Positions 46,882-58,255 of a stretch of 64,000 bases of DNA are shown one piece after another. The DNA is from Aspidapion aeneum (taxonomy: Eukaryota; Arthropoda; Insecta; Coleoptera; Brentidae). Position numbers and translations under genes: made by a program. Each line of letters starts with the position of its first letter. Positions within the stretch are counted from its first letter, which is position 1. The DNA lies in assembly GCA_963576565.1 (NCBI GenBank), contig OY755044.1:54035783-54099782 (forward strand). The letters run 5' to 3'. The notes beneath the pieces were generated by a model. That model did not search any database and was not told the origin of the DNA. It was given only the letters and a program-made list of their open reading frames with translations.

Positions 46882-47320
46882 TCGCACAAGCAGCAGCGTA
46901 AAAAAAATTGCCTGAACCAGACAAAATAACCCAGAGAACATCTATAAGTATTGGGTCATTATTAAAAAAGGGTACCCCTTTCATGTTATCATCCAAAATT
47001 AAATTAGTGTTTAGTATATTAGTTATTTTTCTTGTACAAATAAAATTGCCTCCAATATTACTCTAAAGCACTACATTAAGTTTGATGCTGAAGTTGCTAT
47101 TTGTTGTAAACATTTGTGTAAGACTGGCCCAAACGTCATACTCCGTTATCATAACCGGATGGAGGTTTGCAATCACTAAAAGAAAAAAACCTAATATCAT
47201 ACGAATTTCAACATTATATTGCTCTATAAGTCTAGTTTAATGTTTATATATATAAGTATCGCCGTCTGTTAAAAACAAATATTATTTCCTAATTTTTTTT
47301 TATAAAATAACATTTTAAAC
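46882..47320. other. Unassigned sequence in the copia-interrupting segment
   Basis: No coding or repeat features seen. Confidence 0.4.
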
Positions 47321-47512
47321 GCGTACCCTGGAAAAGCGTCATTACCGTTATCAGTATAACATTTTGCAAATGTACACCATGGAAGAGCGTCATTACCGTT
47401 ATCAGAATAACATATTTTTTTTTAAAACTCGAATCCTGGAAGAGTGTCATTTCCGTTATCAATATTAAATTTTAAAATGCGTGCCCTGGAAGAGCGTCAT
47501 TACCGTTATCAG
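47321..47512 (+). repeat. Four ~50-60-bp tandem units with core ATTACCGTTATCAG
   Basis: Units start at about 47321, 47372, 47431 and 47481. The shared text is CCTGGAAGAGCGTCATTACC followed by GTTATCAG; in the first two units GTTAT-CAGT/CAGA-ATAAC forms a small palindrome. A fifth isolated core lies at 48997-49012. They sit just upstream of a GC-richer, exon-like stretch, so a regulatory role is possible but unproven. Confidence 0.85.
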
Positions 47513-47727
47513 TTTCTAATTCCTACATATCTACCGCTAGAGGCGCTTTAAGCGAGCGCGCGCGAATTGTGCTTATTCCCATGCCTAGGAAACTCAATGC
47601 AATTTGACAGATCGTTAGGTTAAAGTTCTCACTAAGCTCAAAAGAGGCACTTCGGTCGCGCGTTTGTTCCTTATTCTATTTTTTTGAGAATTATCTGTGA
47701 TTTGGATTTTCCGTTCCCCTTTTTTTC

Positions 47728-48425
47728 AGGTAGAAAAACCTCTTCAACCGCATTTTATTTCGGGATCATTTAAAATCTATCTTTTTTGCTTATGTAGGTA
47801 ATCTTTGCTGCTGTGACGCATTAAAATTAAATTTTGTTAAATTTGTAACTTCTGCAATTAAAATATAAAAGAATAAGAATTTCTAGTTGCTTTTCTGGGT
47901 GAAGTGTCTAAAAGTTCAGACGAGTATAAAATGCATAGTTTTCCGAGAAATTTTAAGGTAAGTTTTCTTATTTTCTCATTTGAGGTTAGATTGGCATTTG
48001 ATAAAATTTGTATTGGTAGTGTCTTTTTAACCTCTTATCGCTTACTTTATGGAACTCTGAATACAGGTTTCCAATGCCTGGTAGGTGCCTTATTTGCCCA
48101 TGAACTAAGCACAAATTTAATGTTAATTTTATGTCTATCCCTTTCTTTTGATATTAAGTAAAAGGGGGGGGGGGGCTTAATTGATGTGTAAACGAGGGAT
48201 TACCCAGCAGCGTAATGTACTTTGATTAAATTTATTCCTTAATTTTAAATCTTTATCTTACCATAATCTAGTACCTATTATTAATGTGGTTATAAGTTGA
48301 TTTTTTTTATTGTTTTCAGCTTTTCGATGATATGTGTGACCACTGATAAGCTATATATAGACTGCTTTGAAACATACCCTACACAACTTACAACCAAGGC
48401 GAGGAGGTACTTTTAAATCATGTCA
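47728..48425 (+). ncRNA. Possible short spliced transcript, weak
   Basis: An acceptor-like CCCCTTTTTTTTCAG ends at 47732, a strong donor AAG|GTAAGT follows at 47958, and TTGTTTTCAG ends at 48320. Joining AAG to CTTTTC gives only a short peptide from ATG (MHSFPRNFK then LFDDMCDH, stop), so a coding role is doubtful. It could be a noncoding transcript or transposon-internal splice signals. Confidence 0.2.
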
Positions 48426-49614
48426 GATTTTCGTCGAGCTGTTAAAAAGTAGACACTTAAGAATGATTCTCTTTACGAACAACTGTTTCATTATTTATTC
48501 ACTCTATATCACTCACCAGAAATGTTAAAAGCAAATTTAAATATACTAGACAGTGTTTGGTTTTGCATTATATTTTATTTTACCAATCAATTAGACTATG
48601 TATTATTTCATCAATAGTTAGTCGTTAATTTGTAGCTTTTTTTATAATAATAAAAACTCATTTAAAAAATGTTTTATTTATTGCATTTTATATATCATTT
48701 TCAATCTGTTTATATCTTATAAAGACATTGTACGTCTTTATAAAATATTGACTGATTAAAAATTTCAAAAAAAACTTTAAAATTAAAGAAAATTTATTAT
48801 TTAAGGCGATTCAAATTTCCCGCCTCGCCTTTTAGTTCGTCACTAAGCTCTGCAGTGGGCGCCACAGAGCTAACGACCTGTCAAACAGCCGGAGTTGCCT
48901 ATCTAATAAAAACTCACTGAACCGCGCCGCACATCTGTTCTGTGCAGTTTTTAGCATTAATACGTGCATAGGTTAGCTTGTCCAATCATAAGTGATATTA
49001 CCGTTATCAGTAAAGTGAGGTAAACAAAATATATTTATTTTCCATTTTATACTACAAAATTCATTATCCAGAAAGAAAAAAGCAAAAACTCTTTTTACAA
49101 AACAAGCGGAGCGATAAAACATACGTATAATCATTTTCGTTATCATCATCATTATCAATTGTAATTTAAAGTAATATGCTCACAGAAAACGTATACGGGA
49201 TGCCATTTTGAGTATTTAAAGTAAATTTTTGAAAAAATCCTTGGACACATTATTTTTATTTTCTTAAAATATTTATATCTATCGACTCCTAGTTGGGGTA
49301 GCTTTGACCTCTTGACTTTAGAGAGGGAAAGTGGGTCAAGTGATACCTGGTTTAAAAGAGTTTTTTCTTTTCCTTTACAGCATTGATATTATTTCAAAAA
49401 TTAATAGATTAGTTTTTGAGATATTCGCAATTTAAGTAAAAAAGTAAGACTGACAGCTTACTATTTTCTTACAAGTAAACTATTACAAATAGATTTAGCA
49501 ATTTTTTTTAAATGTTTTTTTTTTTATTTAAAAAATGTATTTATGTAGGTAAACTTTTTCAAGAGATGTGTATTTATGTCTCAAATTTACTGGGTACTTT
49601 CTCTAAATTTAAGA
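48426..49614. other. Unassigned AT-rich sequence
   Basis: Nothing recognised except the fifth ATTACCGTTATCAG core at 48997-49012. Confidence 0.4.
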
Positions 49615-49718
49615 TTTCGATATCGCGCTGCGAGCCCCGAACAATGCCGTCCACATTAGCGAATAGATCGCGTTCGTTGATCGATGCTCGTGGTTCGTTA
49701 ATGAGTACCCGGCTTATC

Positions 49719-50056
49719 ATGGCTAGGTAGGTTTTAAAATGCTCATAAACCTCATTCTTGTTCTCCATGAAATAGCACACTGTAAAATGGGAAAAGTGGT
49801 CTATAAATGTTACAAAATATCTCTTTCCATCATAACTGCTAGGATTTATTGGACCACATACATCAGACGAGACTACTTTCAACAAATATTTTGCTTTTCT
49901 ATCTTCTTCTATTGATTTATGTGGAAATCTAGCCTGTTTTCCTTTTAGATATACTTCACATACTCCTTCACATGGAAATGTTGACGTATGACCCATTCTT
50001 CGGTGCATTAAGTTCTTGTCTACTTCTGTCAGATTTGCTTCTCTTTGTTCTGTTCT
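49719..50056 (-). pseudogene. Copia integrase N-terminal part
   Basis: Minus-strand reading: HRRMGHTS...CEGVCEVYLKGKQARFP (the HHCC zinc-binding region), KVVSSDVCGPINPSSYDGKR (first catalytic Asp) and YFVTFIDHFSHFTVCYFMEN, to EHFKTYLAMI. The open frame then runs on for ~48 codons into non-copia sequence (SRVLINEPRASINERDLFAN...) before a stop at 49574. Confidence 0.92.
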
Positions 50057-50074
50057 TACTTTTAGCTTTATCTT

Positions 50075-50716
50075 CTATAAATTCTTATTTAGCTCTCCGA
50101 TTGCTACTATGTCATTTTTCTTTTGTATGGTAAATTTTCCATTGTAAAAGGATATCAACAAACCTTTTTCTTCCATTTTCTTTACTGATATTGGATTGTG
50201 GGATAGGTTTTCACATTCAAGAACATTCTCTAGTAGAATTTTTTTTCCTTTAGTTTCTAGTTTTAAATATCCTTGTCTACTTGCTATTACAGCTTCTCCA
50301 ACTTTTGCTATGCCTGTTCTATGTTCTACTTTCTTTACATTTACAAGATTCTTTTCATTAATTGTGTTGACCAAGTGGTTAGTTGCCCCACTATCAATAA
50401 CAAACCATAACTCATCTGTCATAGCTTGTAAAGCTACTTTTTGCTCTATGTTCTCTGCTAAAAATGCTACTTCTTCCTCATTTTCAGCAACATTAGCTTT
50501 CTTTCCATTTTTTTCTGTTTCATTAGTCTTCCATAATGGGCAATTTCTTATCATGTGACCTTTTTCTTTGCATTTGTGACATCTATATGGAAATTCTTCA
50601 GTTTTCTCAACTTTTTTCACATTTTGTCTATTCCCATATTTCTTTTGACCCACAAAAGCTGAACTTGTACCTTTTTCATCTCTATTTTTCATTTGTCGTG
50701 CTTCTTCCATTAACAA
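50075..50716 (-). pseudogene. Copia zinc knuckle and protease
   Basis: Minus-strand frame with CHKCKEKGHMIRNC (CX2CX4HX4C zinc knuckle of the nucleocapsid), followed by LWFVIDSGATNHLVN, the copia protease active site (DSGAT), and the segment ending IVAIGELNKNL. A stop at 50075 separates it from the integrase frame. Confidence 0.93.
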
Positions 50717-51273
50717 CTTTGACTCAAGTCAAGTGTCAGTGTCTCGGTGCTTTGACAATATAGGATGTCTAGGGCTGTTGTTACAGATTGGTATGACTCT
50801 GGCATGGCAGATAGAAGTTGTGTTATTACCTCACTTGTATTTATTGTACCACCACAGTTTCTCGGCTCTGATATAGTCTTCTCAAAGTCTACTATAAATT
50901 CATTTAGTGAGCTCTTCCCATTGTACTTCATGTTTCTTAACTTTTTCTGAAGCATAACTTTGTTTGCTATACCTTGTTTCTGGTATGTTCCCTTTATCAC
51001 ATCCATAATTTCTTTGGCTGTACTTCTTCCCTTTATCATCTCTAGGACACTATCTGAGAGGCACCATACTATCAAATTTCTTGCTTTCACATCTGCTTTT
51101 TTGAATTTTTCTTTTTCTTCAGCAGTAGCACTTGAATTTGGCGGTAACTCAGTCAGCATCTCTAGTACGCCTCCTTTTTCTAGCAACAACTTTATTCTAA
51201 ATTCCCAGTTGCTCAAACCGACGCCATCAAAGGGTTTCACTGTTCCCAAAACACTTCCTTGCATTCCCGCCAT
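50710..51273 (-). pseudogene. Copia gag N-terminal region
   Basis: Starts at an ATG 33 bases after the primer-binding site. Contains KPFDGVGLSNWEFRIKLLLE, WCLSDSVLEMIKG, LNEFIVDFEKTISE and TQLLSAMPESYQSVTTALD, the pattern of copia-type gag (UBN2 family). A frameshift near 50710-50716 leads into the zinc-knuckle frame. Confidence 0.92.
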
Positions 51274-51305
51274 GTTTATTTCTCTACTTCTAATTCTACC
51301 TTAGA

Positions 51306-51322
51306 CTGCTGGTACCATAACC
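51306..51322 (-). other. Copia primer-binding site, initiator-tRNA-Met anticodon-region type
   Basis: Minus-strand GGTTATGGTACCAGCAG begins at the first base after the 5' LTR. Drosophila copia is known to prime from an internal cut of initiator tRNA-Met with a site resembling GGTTATGGGCCCAGC; this one matches with a few changes. The comparison is from memory. Confidence 0.65.
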
Positions 51323-51550
51323 TCTTGACTTGACTACAGTGGAAAATCTATGTTTTAGAAGTAAAAACACTTATTTGCAAGGAAAAATGTATTGTTTATT
51401 TCACAACAGTTTTTCTCTCATTTTTACATAACCTATATCTTGTTACCGCCATAAACTTACAGTTGGTAACACTACATAAACCAGTGTGGCAAACCTTTAA
51501 AGAGTGCTTTCAGGAAAGAAGGAATTGGACCCCTATTCTCTAATTCTACA
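51323..51550 (-). repeat. 5' LTR of the copia element
   Basis: Pairs with 34013-34240; GAGTC follows at 51551-51555. Confidence 0.92.
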
Positions 51551-51787
51551 GAGTCGGGTTTATTTACAAAGAAAACTGACAGCTGACCTCTCAAAATTGA
51601 CATACTAAAGTCAAATTTAAAAATAAAGTCGCTAACTTTCGTTTAATACAAACAGACACCAATAAATCAGGTTCTTAAATACACAAAGGCCGAATTTTGA
51701 ACGAAAGCAGCTGCTTTTTATATGTAGATCTGTCACAATACGGCTTATTTTAAAATAGGGTCAGGTTTTATTCCAATAAGTCACTAA

Positions 51788-52417
51788 TGACGCCACTGTG
51801 TTTTGGTAAGCATTTCCTAGAATTTAAATATTGTATTTAGTTTTTTAAGTGCTTTATTGAGATTTTCCGAAAAAATGTATTTGGGTCAATGACACGGACA
51901 CATATCGCATATTTTTTAAAAACTAAATCTAAATACTCAGCATCAAGACCTCAATAATTCCACTTATAAAAATTGTCAATATTTATATTTTACATCTTAT
52001 CTTGTATCAGCGGCCTTAATAACACAGGGTATAATGACACCTTATCTAACTAATAACAAAAACATTCTAAACCTGTATTACAGATACTTAAACAAATTAT
52101 TATTTAAAGGTAGAAAAGAAGGTCCGTCCGTAAGGTAATTTTGAACTTCGGGCGTACGTGTAACTAGGGGGGGGGGCAGATATAAAATATAGGTCAGCTA
52201 TATTTTGGTGCAATATAAACCTGCGAGGAGAGCCGCCTCCTCTGGAGGTGACCCGCCTCCTCTGGAAACTAAGGAAGAAATCGTTTTTGTGAAACTAATG
52301 GACCGACCCGACAAATTATTAGAAAGTTTGTGTTGTGCTATGTATTTTAGTTTAAATTAAGGTTTATAGGTGACCTGGAAATGTCTACCCATGGCAGAGA
52401 ATATAAGTTTTTTTTTC
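51788..52417. other. Gene-free stretch
   Basis: Nothing recognised. Confidence 0.4.
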
Positions 52418-52612
52418 TAGAGACCCTGTATGTATGACATATTTTCAAGAAATGGAGACGCGACAAACTCTTTAACGTCAAATTTATTTAAGTCAAAATC
52501 AAAGGATGCAAATATCGGTCCTCTATTTATACTTCAGTGACTTTGATGGATTTGTCGCTTGGGTTTGTCGCGTCTCTCTTTTGTAAAATATGTCATACAT
52601 ACAGGGTCTCTA
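52418..52612. mobile_element. 195-bp MITE, larger relative of 33718-33780
   Basis: Ends TAGAGACCCTGTATGTATGA and TCATACATACAGGGTCTCTA are perfect inverted repeats; pairing continues inward to CGCGAC / GTCGCG. Flanks are T-rich and no clear 8-bp duplication is seen. Confidence 0.8.
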
Positions 52613-53676
52613 GTTTTACTATGCTTTTTTAAGATTACACTTTTGTTTTTTTTTTTAATTCAATTTGTAAAAAACTTTATGCTGGACGCTGAAACTATCC
52701 TTGTAATCATCATAATTTTTTGATGGGTCAATTAACCAATTCGTGATTCTCTGGTAACCTTAAGGCGCCCGCAGACTAGCGTAAGGTAACAGAGATACAT
52801 AATATGCTGCTTAGTTAACTTGATGTAGTGCGCTTGCGTACCTGTCCAATCTCATGCTTACACACAAATCCGTACTGCTTAAACCACAAAGCATATAGCC
52901 TTATATACTTTGTACTTAAGGCCAGCGTCACAATCTACGGAAATTTTGGAACAGCCAAAAAATTAACGGAGGGATAAAGAGAGGCTTGGTTGCCTATAAT
53001 AGTTTTTGTTCTTTACCGACTTTAATATTTGTCTCTCTCAAATATTCCCCCATCAATTTTGTCCGTTTTTGTTCGATGGGCGCCATCTAGAGGCCAAATT
53101 TCGACTCATACTGTGGCCAACGAAAAAAAATAATACGGGCGCCGTTACTATTTAGCCTGTGATTATTTTTTTGTTGGCCTTGTTTGATTAGACAGGTTAT
53201 GTCAATTTTTAAAAAAATTTTGATCTTTTTAAACAGTTTTGATTGTTTTTTAACATTTTTGAAACCCACTACCAATCCCAGTGTAAAAATTTGCAGTGAA
53301 ATAGATATACACATATACAAAACAAGCAAGAAACACTGAAAAGCATTAAGAAGAAACACAACATAACTACAATGTTATCAAATGGGAAGAGAAACATCTA
53401 CAAAACTAAAAGAGAGGATTTGAAGCTGATTAGAAGAGTCAAAGAGCAAAAAAAAAACTGAGTTTGGGTGGCCTAGAGAGCCAGACTACCCCAATCTCAA
53501 CCACCAAGAGCTGGCTAATTACCCAAAGACAGGGTAAAGCCAAAAACCCAACAATAGATAGATAGATAGAACATTTTTGAAAATTTCGATAAATATTTGT
53601 GAGAAATAGTGTTTTTGGTGAACTTTATAAGTCACCGTTTTGATTTGTGTGCCGTGAACTTGAACCTGGGAGCAAA
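52613..53676. other. Upstream region of the three-exon gene
   Basis: No coding or repeat feature apart from a short (ATAG)n run near 53555-53570. It should contain the promoter and 5' UTR of the gene at 53677, but no motif can be named with confidence. Confidence 0.35.
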
Positions 53677-56600
53677 ATGACCCCTGAGCGTCCACAAAAT
53701 TGGGGTACAAAGAAGTTTAGGAGTTTGGAACGTTATAACAGAAGAAGTCGGAAGTTACAAAACGAGTAAGTGCTAAATCTACTAGTCAAATTAAAAAGTG
53801 TTTAGAAAATGTTTTCCTTTTTGGTTACAGTATGACATTTATTTTAAAATTTACCATATGCGGGGGGGAGATAAAAGTGATGGATAAGGCCTAAAATCTT
53901 CTATATAAAACTATAACATACTTTATACATTTAAAATTTTTACAATTATTAAAAAAATTTGGTAGCACTCCTAGTATAATTTCACCTTTTACTGATTTCA
54001 ATGGGCATATATGATGTCTATAACATCTAAAAATGACATTTGACCGTCAAAATTGTTTTGATTTTCTCACAACCTGTCACATATAACTTAAAAGAGTGGT
54101 ATATACCAGGGTTGCCGAGTGGTACTTTTTTTTATTATTAAAAAAGAAATGCTTATATCTCATAAACTATTGTTGACAGCTATAAAGTATGTTATTATTT
54201 TAGAAAGAAAATTTTAAGCTCTATTCATAATATGAATGTAAAAATATATAGGGTGTTTCCTTTAAAAAAAAGTTACTTTTACCTGCCACTTGTATATGGA
54301 AACTGCCAAAATAAATATCATACCGTAAACAAAAAGGAAAACATTTGCAGATCTCTTTTTAATTTTTTCCTTTAGGACAAAAATTCTGGAAAAATTGGAC
54401 GGTAGAAATATAATGAAGCACCCTGTACAGGGTGTCCCAAATTCGATGTTTTTGGGGGGTTTAGGGTATTTCTAGGGGGGATAGAAAAAAACTGTCCCAC
54501 CTTTACGATGCTCAAATTTCAAGCGAAGCTGAAAGGTGAAAACCATATTTTAATATAGTACGCCATAAGTCTGCATTTTGGGAGGGGGTCTATAACTTTT
54601 TTATTTATGAAAATTTTGTTTTTGTGCAAATTTTGTTTCTTTTTTTGGGGTATTTTTTGAGATATGTGAGAAAATAGGCTAATTTCATATCAAATTAACC
54701 AGAGGTTTGGCAGACCATTTCACCGATTTTGATAAAATTTGGTACACATATTCTCTATATGGGTGGGATCAAAATTCCAAAATATTTTTTTTTCTGATTG
54801 GTAGTTTTTTTAAAATTAATTTTCAAAAATCAAAAAATTAACCCATTTTGGTCTAACACAGCTTCACAAAAATTAAAATATCTTGAGGACCACTTACCGC
54901 AGATTAATAAGATATAGCTCTTTGTAAAGACAATTTAAATACCTTTCCAACTATTTGTCACATGACCTAGTATATTTCCATCTGTTTTTTTTTTTTGAAA
55001 TTTTGAAAAAAACATTTTTTATTTTTTTCAAAAAAGTTATTTTTGATTTTTTTCAAAAAAAAGTATTTTTTTATCAAGGCTTTAGGAAAATATGTGCCAA
55101 ATTTCAAAATGGAGAAATTATGGCTTCATGGTTAAAAAAAATAAAAACCAAATAAAAGTAACAAAAAATCTGAACAAAATTGTTTGAAATTTGTATTATC
55201 ATGCATACATAATATGTGTGTGTGCTGTAGGAAAAAGTTATATTTTGAATATTAATTCGGTGTAGTTAAATTAAAGCTAAATTAAAAATACCCCCTTTTT
55301 TTCATCCCTCCCCCTCCCTCCGTCAGTCAGTGTGCAAACTTGTTTATTTCTGTCATTTTTACTTTTTCATTGGTGAGTGATTCCCAGCCAATCAGACCAG
55401 ACAATCTGTGCCTGTTTGATACAGGAAAATTCCTGCAAGAAATTGTCGCAAGAACACGCCAAAATATAAAATATTTGCGACTAGGTGTTGTGATCCGTTA
55501 AAATTGAAGAAATATTCTGAAATATTGAGGAATGTTTTAGAAAATATGTGCTCTCATATAGACATTAAGCTAGGAAACATATAGTAACATTTAATCTTTT
55601 TATAATTTATATAAGTTGTAGCCTAAGTTGGTAGCTTACATTTAAGCCTTGGCCACTTGAGGTGACAGTACCACTGTCATACACAGGCCCCTGTTACAGT
55701 TTCTAAATGTCCCTAATAGGTATAGTAGAATTATTTCTTTGTTTATTATATTGTGGCATTGTTTATTAATCTAAAAGCTGGCTGAGGGATAGGAGTCACT
55801 GGGTAAAGTAGATTTTTTTTATAAAGGTTTTGAGTTATTTTTTATTTTTTTTTATTTCTTATGTTGTCTCCAATAATAGCATAAAAAATGAAGATTCTTG
55901 TTATATGCAATAATCGTACAATTGGTCAAAACTTTACCTTATCACATATTTTAAAAAATGCATGTCCCCCACATCTCTGTTATGCTTGCACCCTGACTTC
56001 TATTTTTTATTTGAGATATTTTTTTTGTCAGGTCAAACTTGCAATTTAAAAAAATATTTAAAAGAACTATTTGTCAAAAAAATCTGAAATTTTTGATTTT
56101 TCAGTTTATTAATGGTTAGTATAACTGTACCAAAAATCATTAAAATCGGAGTTGATCAATACCGGAGGCTGGTTAATTTGGTATGAAATGACCTGTTATT
56201 TATAAATCCAAAGCATACATATCTTTTGATGTGACCTTTTAATAAGTTTTAGAAACAAAAATATATTTAAAGCTATTAAGGATAAAAAATCTTTAAATTA
56301 AAACAATAGCTATCAAACTAAAAACTAGAAACCATCGTAAGTTGCATAAAAATGTAGTAAAATTATTATGTTTTCTTATTTTAGGAAAAATCCAGTTGGG
56401 GATGAACATTGTTATGTTACATTGGATTTTCATCTTTATACTGAAGGAACAAAGAGAGTAGACAAAAATAAGGGAAGCTGGAATGATAATTTTGCTTTGT
56501 CATCTATGTTTGTGTGAGTTTTTAGAACATTTATAAATTTTATCTAAATTATATTTTTGACATTATTAGACCCTAACAAACTTAGTTCTTCTTGCAAAAA

Positions 56601-57366
56601 ATCGAGTTGACATACTATTACACTTAGCTCTGCAAAGTCAAAATCCTCCCCATTAGAAAGGAATATCTGCTTTTAGTTAACCCTCCATGTAACCATATAC
56701 AGGGTGTTTCAACAAAAAGACCTTTTCAGATATTTCCTGATAGAATTTGAAAATACTCTGCCAATCTATGGGCACCTAAGGTCACACTAGTTACTATAGT
56801 TATAGTGTGAGCTAATATAATCAAAAACTGAAATATATTTTATTCAACTCCAGACTCAATTACCTTTCGTTTGATACCACACAAGCCATGTTTTGACTTA
56901 AACTCAAATTTTTTCAATCTACCCCCCACCCTTTTAAAAAAACTAAAATGTATTTTGTTTAACTCCAGACTCAATTACCTTTCGTTTGATATCACACACG
57001 CCATATTTTCACTTAAACTCTAATTTTTGACATCTACCCCCACCCTTTTTTTAAAAATAAACTAAAATTATTTTTTTTTAACTCCAGACTTAATTACCTT
57101 TCGTTTGATATCACACACGCCATATATTCACATAAACTCTAATTTTTGGAATCTACCCCCACCCTTTTATTTGGCCTGCGTTCGGTGGATTTTGTTCATT
57201 TTTAAATGGGACCATCACGGTCCAAGACCCAACTTAGGTACCAAATTTCATTAAAATCGGACAAGCGGTTTTTGAGTTATGCGGGTTGGTCGTTACAGAC
57301 AGACATACAGACAGACATACAGACAGACATACAGACAGACATACAGACAGACATACAGACAGACAT

Positions 57367-57409
<43 letters not shown>

Positions 57410-58206
57410 GCAAAACAAAAAAGTTTCAAAATCATCTGAAACGCAAAGATATATAAAAAATTTTGAAATCGGAGCAACTTTTTTTTTCTCGAAAAAATTA
57501 CGATCACCATAGCTCACACTACTTATAGTAGTAGTGTGAGCTAAAACCCTTGGAACCGTCGATATTGTTTCCAAAGGGGACACTTTTTAGCTATCTTGAA
57601 ATTTTTGTAGCATGCATGTCCTTTACGGGGTATGCTTTGCTCCTAGTGATACCTTATTTTGAAGGTTTCTTAAATATCTTTACAACAATGTAAAAATTTT
57701 AAAATCTATTGATTAGTTTTTGACATATTTGCCTTCAAATTTTCATATTTATTCATATTAAATCCAAAAAATATAAAATCAAAATCTTTTCAAAATTTTT
57801 ACATGGTTGTAGAGATATTCAAACCAAAACAAGGTATCATTAGACCCACTTTTTATATCCAAAATATATTAGTAAAGCATACCCCTCGGAGGGAATGCAT
57901 GATAGCCAAAACGGGTCCCCTTGCAAACAAAATCCACACAAAAATGTTCGTGGATTTTTGAAGTGCCCCAAAAGGCCTCTGTTAAGTTTTTGTTGAAACG
58001 GCCTGTATATTAAAAGATACATTTAATATTATTTTTAGCTCACACATATACTATACTATAGTAGTGTGAGCTATGGTGATCCTAATTTTTTCGAGAAAAA
58101 AAAGTTGCTCCGATTTCAAAAATTTTTATATATCTTTGCGTTTCAGATGATTTTGAAACTTTTTTGTTGCGCCGTCTGTCTGTCTGTCTATCTGTCTGTC
58201 TGTCTA

Positions 58207-58255
<49 letters not shown>

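Larger units (their letters stand above)
45166..49718. mobile_element. ~4.5-kb insertion/replacement in the copia integrase
   Basis: The copia integrase reads to HFKTYLAMI at ~49720 and resumes at GEYISKEF at ~45165; the segment with the second catalytic Asp (usual DNG) is gone. The intervening DNA holds C2 (45345-46541), a hAT MITE (46589-46873), a tandem repeat (47321-47512) and ~2 kb of unassigned sequence. No terminal repeats or target duplication were found, so this may be an insertion plus deletion rather than one transposon. Confidence 0.6.
34013..51550 (-). mobile_element. Ty1/copia LTR retrotransposon, nested and inactive
   Basis: Minus-strand element with 228-bp LTRs at 51323-51550 (5') and 34013-34240 (3'). 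GAGTC flanks both outer ends (34008-34012 and 51551-51555). Domain order is gag, zinc knuckle, protease, integrase, reverse transcriptase, RNase H, i.e. integrase before RT as in Ty1/copia. It is broken by an RTE-family element (~34850-43763) and by a ~4.5-kb insertion (~45166-49718). By eye the LTRs differ at five positions in 228. Confidence 0.92.
33971..51787. mobile_element. Inverted-repeat element (~274 bp before interruption) split by the copia element
   Basis: The left end TTAGGGACTTATTGGAATAA and the reverse complement of the right end (TTAGTGACTTATTGGAATAA) match, and pairing continues through AACCTGAC. Removing the copia element and one GAGTC copy leaves ~274 bp with ~38-bp inverted termini, i.e. 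a MITE-like host. A related end (TAGGGACCTATTGCAATAAA) occurs at 36981, inside the 36259-37592 insertion. Confidence 0.7.

Noticed and set aside
47321..47512. CRISPR-like repeat array
   Set aside because: Only four imperfect units with diverged, unequal spacers in a eukaryotic transposon context, and no cas genes.
47904..48161. 85-codon open frame beginning MSKSSDEYKM
   Set aside because: It reads through a consensus GTAAGT donor into intron-like AT-rich sequence; if anything is expressed here, the spliced form is likelier.
50196..51304. Plus-strand frames of up to 120 codons
   Set aside because: Antisense shadows of the copia gag and protease regions.
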